Shown piece after piece: positions 1 to 6,661 of a DNA stretch of 16,380 nucleotides. The position numbers and the translations under genes are program-made. The DNA lies in assembly GCA_902475455.1 (NCBI GenBank), contig CABRZO010000034.1, forward strand, positions 1 through 16,380, in the 5' to 3' direction. The notes under the pieces are model-generated. The model had not been told where the DNA came from. It ran no database searches and saw only the letters and a program-made list of their open reading frames with translations. Source of the stretch: an uncultured Eubacteriales bacterium. Its GTDB lineage: Bacteria; Bacillota; Clostridia; Oscillospirales; Oscillospiraceae. Numbering within the stretch: the first letter of the stretch is position 1; every line of letters begins with the position of its first letter.

Positions 1-230
1 TGCGACTGATCGTTCTGCCGGCGCTGGTGTGGTTCGGACTCCACTTTTTCCTCACCGACCCGGTGCTGCTGGGGGTGTGCGTGGTGGTGTTCGCCATGCC
101 CACCGCCACCACCGTCAGCATGCTGGCGGGGGAGTACGGGGCCGACGAGCCCTCGGCGGTCCAGGGCGTGTTTGTCACCACCGTCCTCAGCATGGTCACC
201 ATACCGGTGCTGATGTCGGTGCTGATGTGA
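1..230 (+). CDS. AEC-family (auxin efflux carrier-like) transporter, C-terminal fragment
   Basis: This is the 3' end of a gene that begins before the window. The open frame uses codons starting at base 3 and ends at TGA 228-230, giving about 75 residues. Two hydrophobic segments are visible, one around LLGVCVVVFAMPTATT and one around FVTTVLSMVTIPVLMSVLM. The pattern of a membrane helix, then AMPTA, then a short EYG(A/G)D loop and a final helix ending just before the stop is characteristic of the C-terminus of AEC permeases (Mem_trans family). These proteins export or exchange organic acids such as malate, or other small molecules, across the inner membrane. The substrate cannot be deduced from this fragment. 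No convincing terminator follows: a GC hairpin at 246-262 lacks an adjacent T-run. Confidence 0.8.
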   Translation, partial: RLIVLPALVWFGLHFFLTDPVLLGVCVVVFAMPTATTVSMLAGEYGADEPSAVQGVFVTTVLSMVTIPVLMSVLM

Positions 231-280
231 GGGCCGCCGCCCTTTGCCCCGCCGGCCGGGGCGCCAACGGATTCACCTGT

Positions 281-371
281 TTTTTGAGGAGGTTCTTCCC
301 TTGTAAATGACCGCTGTTCTGCCCCTGGGGCGTATCCGATCAAGTTATTCTATCTGCGATTTTTGAGGAGG
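281..371 (+). promoter_or_regulatory. prfC leader with duplicated Shine-Dalgarno block and a possible short upstream ORF
   Basis: A block reading TTTTTGAGGAGGTT then CTTCC occurs twice, with GAGGAGG at 286-292 and again at 365-371, 79 bp apart. The first copy is followed at normal spacing by TTG (301-303) and at once by TAA (304-306), a start-stop pair. Directly after the TAA lies an in-frame ATG (307). It opens a 19-codon reading frame whose TGA (364-366) overlaps the second Shine-Dalgarno, the one used by prfC. The arrangement is seen directly. A regulatory role, for example termination-dependent control of a release-factor gene, is inference. No clear sigma-70-type promoter was found in 231-380. 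Confidence 0.35.
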
Positions 372-380
372 TTTTCTTCC

Positions 381-1973
<1,593 letters not shown>

Positions 1974-2006
1974 CCTTAACGCATAATATTCATAATATAA
2001 TGTATA

Positions 2007-2041
2007 TTTTTGCCCTCCGCATTTACGGCGGAGGGCAAAAA
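2007..2041 (+). repeat. Perfect inverted repeat downstream of prfC
   Basis: Arms GCCCTCCGC (2012-2020) and GCGGAGGGC (2028-2036) enclose a 7-nt loop. The stem extends through flanking T5 on the left and A5 on the right to about 14 bp. The T-run precedes the hairpin and the A-run follows it on both strands. It therefore lacks the U-tract after the stem that an intrinsic terminator needs, although it sits where a prfC terminator is expected. Confidence 0.6.
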
Positions 2042-2128
2042 ACCGCCAAACAACCCGGATTATATCCGTCAAAGCTGGCCAAGGTGTACGAAGATTTCAC
2101 CCGGGGGTGGCAAAAGCGGGAAAAGCGC

Positions 2129-2157
2129 TTGCATTTTAAATGTATAGAGCGTATAAT
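2129..2157 (+). promoter_or_regulatory. Sigma-A-type promoter of the amino acid ABC transporter operon
   Basis: A -35 box TTGCAT (2129-2134), a 17-nt spacer and a consensus -10 box TATAAT (2152-2157) predict a start near 2164. This leaves about 44 nt of leader before the ATG at 2208. The box quality, spacing and position make this one of the strongest promoter calls in the window. Confidence 0.85.
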
Positions 2158-2207
2158 CCAGAAGATCGGAAGAACATCCGAAAAATCGACATATTGGAGA
2201 GATTGAA

Positions 2208-3107
2208 ATGAAGAAACTGCTTTCTCTGCTGCTGGCTGTGAGCATGTGCGCTGTGCTGCTGACCGCCTGCGGCAATTCCGCCTCCCAGAGCGGTGCTTCC
2301 AGCTCCGACGCCTCCACCAGCGCCCAGAGCAGCACCACCTCCTCTGAGGCCGATGCCTCTACCTCCGCTGACGCTTCCACCTCCTCCGGCGAGAGCACCG
2401 ATGCCGGTGAGCTGAAGCTGGTGGAGGACGGCAAGCTGATCATGTCCACCAACGCCCAGTTCCCTCCCTATGAGATGGTGGCCGGTGACGGCTCCTTCGA
2501 GGGCATCGACGTGGAGGTGGCCCAGGCCATCGCCGACAAGCTGGGCCTGGAGCTGGTCATCGACGACATGGACTTTGACGCCGCCCTGCTGGCCGTTCAG
2601 AACGGCAAGAGCGACATGGTGATGGCCGGTGTCACCGTTGACGAGGACCGGCTGGCCGTCATGGACTTCACCACCAGCTACGCCAACGGCGTCCAGGTGG
2701 TCATCGTCCCCGAGGGCTCTGACATCGCCTCTGTGGATGACCTGGAGGGCAAGCAGATCGGCTGCCAGCGGGGCACCACCGGCTACATCTACTGCTCCGA
2801 CACCCCGGAGAACGGCGGCTACGGTGAGGAGAACGTCACCGCCTACGACGACGGCGCCACTGCCGTCCAGGCCCTGCTCAACGGCCAGGTGGACGCTGTG
2901 GTCATCGACAACGCCCCCGCCCAGGAGTATGTGAAGGCCAATGCCGGTCTGACCATTCTGGAGGGTGAGTTTGCCAACGAGGACTACGCCATCGGCGTGG
3001 CCAAGGGCAACACCGCTCTGCTGGACGCCATCAACGGCGCTCTGGAGGAGCTGATCGCCGACGGCACTGTCCAGTCCATCATCGACAAATATATCCCTGC
3101 CGAGTAA
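2208..3107 (+). CDS. Polar amino acid ABC transporter, substrate-binding lipoprotein
   Basis: This is a 299-residue extracytoplasmic receptor that captures an amino acid and delivers it to the permease. A lipoprotein signal peptide is clear: MKK, a hydrophobic core, then lipobox LTAC with Cys21 as the predicted lipidated residue. Residues 22-72 form a low-complexity Ser/Thr/Ala linker that should tether the domain to the membrane. From about residue 76 (KLIMSTNAQFPPYE) the SBP_bac_3 fold begins, with GIDVEVAQAIADKLG and a D-x-R motif (TVDEDRLAVMDFT) that in this family contacts the ligand carboxylate. Start: ATG 2208 with GGAGAG at 2194-2199. It is the first gene of the operon and is followed by a terminator-like hairpin, which should leave it more highly expressed than the permease. 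The exact ligand (cystine, glutamine, arginine or other) cannot be assigned from sequence alone. Confidence 0.93.
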   Translation: MKKLLSLLLAVSMCAVLLTACGNSASQSGASSSDASTSAQSSTTSSEADASTSADASTSSGESTDAGELKLVEDGKLIMSTNAQFPPYEMVAGDGSFEGIDVEVAQAIADKLGLELVIDDMDFDAALLAVQNGKSDMVMAGVTVDEDRLAVMDFTTSYANGVQVVIVPEGSDIASVDDLEGKQIGCQRGTTGYIYCSDTPENGGYGEENVTAYDDGATAVQALLNGQVDAVVIDNAPAQEYVKANAGLTILEGEFANEDYAIGVAKGNTALLDAINGALEELIADGTVQSIIDKYIPAE

Positions 3108-3136
3108 GGGAGTTTCAGACAGAAAACGGCAAATAA

Positions 3137-3163
3137 CGGGCGGCCCCATGGCCGCCCGCTTTT
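3137..3163 (+). terminator. Intra-operon terminator-like hairpin after the binding-protein gene
   Basis: Arms CGGGCGGCC (3137-3145) and GGCCGCCCG (3150-3158) enclose the 4-nt loop CCAT. A short U-tract CTTTT follows. The site lies between the binding-protein stop codon and the permease Shine-Dalgarno. Because no new promoter is apparent before the permease, it probably works as a partial terminator or 3' end protector that sets the ratio of receptor to permease. Confidence 0.75.
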
Positions 3164-3190
3164 GCCATCGTGACAGAAAGGAGTGCGCGC

Positions 3191-3964
3191 ATGGATCTGG
3201 CGCAATGGTATGCGGATCTCACCTCCCAGCTGGCCCAGGGGGCCACGCTGGGCCCCGGTGAGTCTTTCCTGTACAGCTTTTACCGGGCCTTTGTGGCGGA
3301 AGGCCGGTGGCAGCTGTATTTGCGGGGTGTGCTGACCACCCTGGAGCTGACGGTAATCGCCCTGGCCATCGGCCTGGTGCTGGGTGTGCTGGTGGCGGTG
3401 GTGCGCACCGCCCACGACCAGCAGCGGCCCGGCCACCGGAACCCGGTGTTGGGGATTGTGGATCTGGTGTGCAAGGTGTACACCACCGTGATCCGGGGCA
3501 CCCCCATGATCGTCCAGATGCTGATCATGGGCACCATCATCTTTGCCACCAGCCGCAACTACACCATGGTGGGCGCCCTGGCCCTGGGCATCAACTCCGG
3601 GGCCTATGTGGCGGAGATCGTCCGCAGCGGCCTCATGAGCGTGGATGTGGGCCAGATGGAGGCGGGCAGATCGCTGGGCCTCAGCTATGTGCCTACCATG
3701 CGGTTTATCATCATTCCCCAGGCCATCAAGAACATCCTGCCCGCCCTGGGCAATGAGTTTATCACCCTGTTCAAGGACACCGCTTTGATCACCACCATCG
3801 GCGGTAAGGAGCTGCTCTACGCCGCCCAGGCGGTGGGCGCCCGGACCTACAGCGTGCTGTTCCCCTATCTGGGCATCGCCGTGATCTATCTGGTGCTGGT
3901 GGTGCTGTTCACCTGGCTGCTGGGTATCTTTGAGAGGAGGTTGAGAGCCAGTGATCGCCGTTAA
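3191..3964 (+). CDS. Polar amino acid ABC transporter, permease
   Basis: This is a 257-residue inner-membrane permease of the His/Glu/Gln/Arg/opine class. The chosen start is ATG 3191, with AAAGGAG at 3177-3183; the in-frame GTG at 3170 would place the Shine-Dalgarno inside the gene. Hydrophobic stretches run from about residues 52-72 (LELTVIALAIGLVLGVLVAVV), around 106-120, around 125-148 and 225-248. The cytoplasmic EAA loop that docks on the ATPase is visible: EAGRSLGLSY at 157-166, continuing to IIIPQAIKNILPALGNEF. The conserved TVIRGTPMIVQ segment is also present. The gene overlaps the ATPase gene by 14 nt, so translational coupling is likely. Only one permease gene is present, suggesting a homodimeric channel. 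Confidence 0.95.
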   Translation: MDLAQWYADLTSQLAQGATLGPGESFLYSFYRAFVAEGRWQLYLRGVLTTLELTVIALAIGLVLGVLVAVVRTAHDQQRPGHRNPVLGIVDLVCKVYTTVIRGTPMIVQMLIMGTIIFATSRNYTMVGALALGINSGAYVAEIVRSGLMSVDVGQMEAGRSLGLSYVPTMRFIIIPQAIKNILPALGNEFITLFKDTALITTIGGKELLYAAQAVGARTYSVLFPYLGIAVIYLVLVVLFTWLLGIFERRLRASDRR

Positions 3965-4673
3965 TCATCTGACCAAAGCCTTTGGCAAGCATGTGGTGCT
4001 GGAGGATATCACCGAGCGCATCGAGGACGGAGAAAAGGTGGTCATCATCGGCCCCTCCGGCTCCGGCAAGTCCACCTTCCTGCGCTGCCTGAACCTGCTG
4101 GAGACCCCCACCTCCGGCCAGGTCTTCTTTGACGACACCGAGCTCACCGCCCCCAAGGTGGACATAGACAAGGTGCGCCGCCAGATGGGCATGGTGTTCC
4201 AGCACTTCAACCTGTTCCCCAACCTGTCGGTGCGGCGGAACATGACCCTGGCCCCGGTGCAGCTGGGGCTGATGACCCGGCAAGAGGCCGATGCCGAAGC
4301 CCAGCGGCTGCTGGAGCGGGTGGGACTGCCCGACAAGGCGGAGGCCTATCCGGCCCAGCTCTCCGGCGGCCAGAAGCAGCGCATTGCCATCGCCCGGGCC
4401 CTGATGATGAAGCCCAAGGTGATGCTCTTTGACGAGCCCACCTCCGCCCTGGACCCGGAGATGGTGGGCGAGGTGCTGGAAATTATGAAGGAGCTGGCCC
4501 GGGAGGGTATGACCATGGTGGTGGTCACCCACGAGATGGGCTTTGCCCGGGAGGTTGCCACCCGGGTGCTGTTCATGGACGGCGGCCACATCCTGGAGCA
4601 GGGCAGGCCGGAAGAAATCTTCGGCAATCCCCGGGAGGACCGCACCAAGGAATTTCTCTCCAAAGTTCTATAA
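3951..4673 (+). CDS. Polar amino acid ABC transporter, ATP-binding protein (GlnQ-like)
   Basis: This is a 240-residue cytoplasmic ATPase that powers the importer. Visible motifs are Walker A GPSGSGKST (residues 34-42), a Q-loop (MVFQHFNLFPN), the ABC signature LSGGQKQR, Walker B VMLFDEPTSALDP, and the switch histidine in VVVVTHEMGFA. The HFNLFPNLSV and ALDPEMVGEVL signatures are typical of the GlnQ/HisP/ArtP branch. The start is GTG 3951, preceded by GAGAGGAGG at 3932-3940, inside the permease 3' end. It is the last gene of the importer operon, and a strong terminator begins ten bases after its stop codon. Confidence 0.96.
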   Translation: MIAVNHLTKAFGKHVVLEDITERIEDGEKVVIIGPSGSGKSTFLRCLNLLETPTSGQVFFDDTELTAPKVDIDKVRRQMGMVFQHFNLFPNLSVRRNMTLAPVQLGLMTRQEADAEAQRLLERVGLPDKAEAYPAQLSGGQKQRIAIARALMMKPKVMLFDEPTSALDPEMVGEVLEIMKELAREGMTMVVVTHEMGFAREVATRVLFMDGGHILEQGRPEEIFGNPREDRTKEFLSKVL

Positions 4674-4682
4674 ATGCCTTCA

Positions 4683-4717
4683 GGGCGCATCGCGTTTGCT
4701 TCGCGATGCGCCCTTTT
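4683..4717 (+). terminator. Intrinsic terminator of the amino acid transporter operon
   Basis: A perfect 12-bp stem, GGGCGCATCGCG (4683-4694) with CGCGATGCGCCC (4702-4713), encloses a 7-nt loop and is followed by TTTT. It lies ten bases after the ATPase stop codon. Confidence 0.92.
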
Positions 4718-4728
4718 GCCGCCGGCTT

Positions 4729-4769
4729 AACCAAAATATAAGGAATCTTTTATGCGGCTTTGGTTTTTT
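4729..4769 (+). terminator. Possible second, weak terminator-like hairpin
   Basis: AACCAAA (4729-4735) can pair with TTTGGTT (4759-4765), with further weak A-U pairing inside, and a run of T follows to 4769. It is AU-rich and imperfect, so it is at best a backup terminator. Part of the T-run also overlaps the proposed -35 region of the next promoter. Confidence 0.3.
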
Positions 4770-4792
4770 CCCGGGGGAGATTGTGGTACACT
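4764..4792 (+). promoter_or_regulatory. Weak candidate promoter of the 26-aa membrane peptide
   Basis: A -10-like TACACT (4787-4792) lies 17 nt downstream of a T-rich stretch (4764-4769) that could act as a poor -35 box. The spacing to the Shine-Dalgarno at 4811 is right for a short leader. The -35 match is poor, so confidence is low, but the strong terminator at 4683-4717 means the small gene needs its own promoter if it is expressed. Confidence 0.35.
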
Positions 4793-4824
4793 GACTCCAG
4801 AAAAACACAAAGGAGTGGTCTATC

Positions 4825-4905
4825 ATGGCATTTCTGGCATTGATTTTGGTTTCCGGCGGCATCGTTGTGGTGGGCTGCCTGGAGGAGCGCCGTCGTCGTA
4901 ACTGA
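4825..4905 (+). CDS. Small single-pass membrane protein, 26 residues, unknown function
   Basis: An ATG at 4825 is preceded by AAGGAGTGG (4810-4818) at good spacing and opens 26 codons ending at TGA 4903-4905. Residues 1-19 are almost entirely hydrophobic (MAFLALILVSGG, then IVVVGCL). The end is strongly charged: two Glu, then four consecutive Arg and a final Asn. This reads as one membrane helix with a positively charged, probably cytoplasmic, C-terminus. It lies between the operon terminator and the convergent minus-strand gene, only 17 nt from the end of that gene. I do not recognise a family. Known small bacterial membrane peptides often modulate a transporter or kinase, or act as type I toxins. 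The adjacent importer is a possible partner, but that is inference from position only. It is too short for normal gene callers. Confidence 0.6.
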   Translation: MAFLALILVSGGIVVVGCLEERRRRN

Positions 4906-4922
4906 GGCGGAAAGGGCACGGC

Positions 4923-5399
4923 TTACCGTCCGCCCCGCTCCACCCGATCCCACAGCGCCTGCCGGGCCTTTTGGCAGCCCCGGGCGCAGAAGTCAAAGAC
5001 CTGCCCCAGGGTATCGTCCCCGCAGGTTTCCTTTGCCCGCAGATAATCCTGTTCTGAAAGCTGTTCCCCCAGGTAGAGCTGCCGGATGGCGGCCCCCGGG
5101 CCGGGATAGCGGTTGGCCCTGCCCCAGTTCAGGGGCAGATACCGCTCCCCGGACCGGAAGAACCAGGCGGCGGACAGCTTTTTTGCTCTGGCCATGCTCT
5201 CTCGGGCCGCCGCCTCCAGCCCCAGGGCCCGGTAATCTCTGGCCCGCTGGAGCTCCGAGCGGATCTTGCCGGTGAGAAATTCTCCCCAGCCCTCCTCCCG
5301 GGCCGGGGGTGTCTGTTCCGCCCCGGTGGGGGCGGGGGTGGATTTGACCCGGCGCCACACCCGGACGAACTCCGGGTCCACCGGTTGAATCTCCAGCAT
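4923..5399 (-). CDS. Ferritin-like (rubrerythrin-related) helical protein, 158 aa
   Basis: The minus-strand frame begins at ATG 5399-5397, with AAGGAGG eight bases upstream in its own direction, and ends at TAA (4925-4923). The N-terminal part (MLEIQPVDPEFVRVWRRV) is followed by a Pro/Thr-rich stretch, then a helical segment beginning EFLTGKIRSELQRARDYRAL and continuing to ARAKKLSAAWFF, RSGERYLPLNW and a C-terminal helix pair. From memory this pattern resembles short clostridial ferritin-like proteins, in which an xRKLSAAYF(L) segment precedes a GxRYLP motif. The Glu/His ligands of a true di-iron site are not obvious: the expected ERxH position here reads ARESMARAKK. It may be a non-catalytic relative. 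The gene is certain enough from its start site and length; the family assignment is tentative. Confidence 0.7.
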   Translation of the reverse strand: MLEIQPVDPEFVRVWRRVKSTPAPTGAEQTPPAREEGWGEFLTGKIRSELQRARDYRALGLEAAARESMARAKKLSAAWFFRSGERYLPLNWGRANRYPGPGAAIRQLYLGEQLSEQDYLRAKETCGDDTLGQVFDFCARGCQKARQALWDRVERGGR

Positions 5400-5415
5400 C
5401 GCGAAAACCTCCTTG

Positions 5416-5466
5416 CGCCCCGTCCCGGGGCGTCCGTTGTGGCGGGGCGCGCCCAAAGGGGCGCCC
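5416..5466 (-). promoter_or_regulatory. Structured 5' untranslated region of the minus-strand ferritin-like gene
   Basis: Two GC-rich hairpins sit directly upstream of the minus-strand Shine-Dalgarno. One pairs CGCCCCG (5416-5422) with CGGGGCG (5426-5432) over a 3-nt loop. The other pairs the region 5445-5454 with 5458-5466 around AAA with one bulge. They would lie in the transcript leader if transcription starts beyond 5466. Neither is followed by a U-tract on the minus strand. No strong minus-strand promoter was recognised. Confidence 0.4.
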
Positions 5467-5494
5467 TGCGTTCCCTCCATCCTATGCGCCTTAG

Positions 5495-5523
5495 TTGCAT
5501 TTGGCCCGTCATTTGGGTACAAT
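5495..5523 (+). promoter_or_regulatory. Sigma-A-type promoter of the thioesterase gene
   Basis: A -35 box TTGCAT (5495-5500), a 17-nt spacer and a -10 box TACAAT (5518-5523) predict a start near 5530, about 30 nt before the GTG start. The -10 box is one arm of an inverted repeat (TACAAT 5518-5523 with ATTGTA 5536-5541), and a perfect ATGATATCAT palindrome lies at 5528-5537. A repressor could bind here, although that is inference. Confidence 0.8.
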
Positions 5524-5558
5524 ATAGATGATATCATTGTATTTGGGAGGAATCTCTG

Positions 5559-5996
5559 GTGACGGAACAGGAGAAACAGGAATTTTATCAGACCATCATG
5601 GAGCGCTGCTCCACCCCGGGCCACTTTGCCGGCCTGCTGGGGCTGAAGTGCGACAGCCTGACCCCCCGGCGGGCGGAGGGGTATTTTGTGGCCACCCATG
5701 AGCTGTGCAACCCCCTGGGGATTGTCCACGGCGGGGTCTATTATACCCTGATGGACCAGCTGGCGGGGATGGCGGCCAGCAGCACCGGCATGGCGGCGGT
5801 GACCCTGGATTGCAGCGTCAACTACCTGAAGTCCGCCCGGGAGGGGGACACGGTGCGCTGTGTGGTGGAGAGCGTCCACCTGGGCCGCAGCGTGGGGGTC
5901 TATGACGCCAAGTGCTATGGCAATCAGGGGGAGCTGCTGTGCACCGGCACCTTCCACCTGTTTTTCCTGAAACCCCTGGAGGAAATGCTCCGGTAA
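5559..5996 (+). CDS. PaaI-family hotdog-fold acyl-CoA thioesterase
   Basis: The 145-residue product is of normal length for the PaaI/YbgC/COG2050 type of hotdog thioesterase, which hydrolyses acyl-CoA thioesters in the cytoplasm. The family signature is clear: NPLGIVHGGVYYTLMDQLAG, with His57-Gly-Gly at the start of the long hotdog helix and Asp in the MDQ position. It is followed by the strand pattern VTLDCSVNYLKSAREGDTV and the closing strands through GTFHLFFL. The start is GTG 5559, eight bases after GGGAGG (5545-5550). It has its own promoter and is a monocistronic unit; the terminator-like hairpin at 6073-6102 follows. The physiological substrate is unknown. Confidence 0.92.
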   Translation: MTEQEKQEFYQTIMERCSTPGHFAGLLGLKCDSLTPRRAEGYFVATHELCNPLGIVHGGVYYTLMDQLAGMAASSTGMAAVTLDCSVNYLKSAREGDTVRCVVESVHLGRSVGVYDAKCYGNQGELLCTGTFHLFFLKPLEEMLR

Positions 5997-6021
5997 ACCC
6001 GCCTGAGCTGCCAAAAAATCC

Positions 6022-6050
6022 TTGCAATTCCCAAAATAGCGTGCTATGAT
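6022..6050 (+). promoter_or_regulatory. Sigma-A-type promoter of the rimP-nusA-infB operon
   Basis: A -35 box TTGCAA (6022-6027), a 17-nt spacer and a -10 box TATGAT (6045-6050) predict a start near 6057. This gives a leader of about 95 nt that contains a terminator hairpin before rimP. Confidence 0.82.
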
Positions 6051-6072
6051 AAGCATGATAGTAGGTAGGAAT

Positions 6073-6102
6073 GAGAGTGGAGCCTGTGGCTCCGCTCTTT
6101 TT
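6073..6102 (+). terminator. Intrinsic terminator / likely attenuator in the rimP-nusA leader
   Basis: The left arm 6073-6084 (GAGAGTGGAGCC) pairs with the right arm 6088-6099 over a 3-nt TGT loop, with two G-U wobbles. A T-run at 6098-6102 follows. The hairpin lies between the operon promoter and the rimP start, so it must be read through to express the operon. It may also terminate the upstream thioesterase transcript. NusA-stimulated termination in a leader of the Bacillus nusA operon is known as an autoregulatory mechanism, and this layout fits that model. Confidence 0.8.
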
Positions 6103-6152
6103 CTTGGAAATTTTGCCCGGGCACCGGCCCGGAGGGGAAAGGCGGTAAGCCC

Positions 6153-6608
6153 ATGAAAAAAGTGACCGAGGTCTGCGCTGAGCTGGCCCTGCCCTTTGTG
6201 GAGGCGGCAGGCTGCACCCTGTGGGATGTGGAATATGTCCGGGAGGCGGGCACCTGGTATCTGCGGGTGTATATCGACGCCCCGGGGGGCGTCAACATCG
6301 ACCAGTGCGAGGCGGTGTCCCGGCCCCTCAGCGACGCCCTGGATGAGAGCGACCCCATCGAGGGGGCCTATGTGCTGGAGGTGGGCAGCGCCGGCGCCGA
6401 CCGCAGCCTGAAAAAGCCGGAGCATTTTGACGCCTTCCTGGGCAGCCAGGTGGACGTGAAGCTGTACCGCCCCCGGGAGGGCCGGAAGGAGTTTACCGGC
6501 GCACTGGAAGGGTATCAGGACGGCGACGTGACGGTGAATGTGGCGGGGGAGAGCGTCACCTTCGCCAAGAAGGAGATCGCCCTGGTGCGGCTCCACATTG
6601 AATTTTAA
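6153..6608 (+). CDS. rimP: Ribosome maturation factor RimP
   Basis: RimP assists assembly of the 30S subunit in the cytoplasm. The 151-residue product has the normal length and layout: an N-terminal alpha/beta domain (GCTLWDVEYVREAGTWYLRVYIDAPGGVNIDQCEAVSR, residues about 20-57), the family motif LEVGSAGADRSLKKPEHF (usually LEVSSPGxDRPL), and a C-terminal SH3-like domain ending in KKEIALVRLHIEF. The start is ATG 6153 with GGAGGGG and AAAGGCGG just upstream. It is the first gene of the operon, as in Bacillus (ylxS-nusA). The SPG triplet common in the family is SAG here, a mild deviation. Confidence 0.95.
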   Translation: MKKVTEVCAELALPFVEAAGCTLWDVEYVREAGTWYLRVYIDAPGGVNIDQCEAVSRPLSDALDESDPIEGAYVLEVGSAGADRSLKKPEHFDAFLGSQVDVKLYRPREGRKEFTGALEGYQDGDVTVNVAGESVTFAKKEIALVRLHIEF

Positions 6609-6661
6609 GGACTAGTTTAGAGTGTTAGGCTTGCCAGCCGTGATAAGGGAGTGTCATCCAA

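Noticed and set aside
246..262. GCCCCG/CGGGGC hairpin after the AEC transporter
   Set aside because: It is only 6 bp with no T-run until about 17 nt further on, and that T-run is part of the duplicated ribosome-site block.
2094..2125. GGGTGG-like motif resembling part of a T-box
   Set aside because: No stem I or antiterminator is visible, and the motif lies upstream of the predicted transcription start, so it would not be in the transporter transcript.
2000..2206. 68-codon plus-strand ORF ending just before the binding-protein start
   Set aside because: It has no Shine-Dalgarno, runs through the hairpin and through the strong TTGCAT/TATAAT promoter, and resembles no family.
6419..6596. Extension of the minus-strand ORF across the thioesterase and rimP
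   Set aside because: The 557-codon frame is open by chance upstream of 5399; the ATG at 5399-5397 has an AAGGAGG site and the upstream part overlaps two conserved plus-strand genes.
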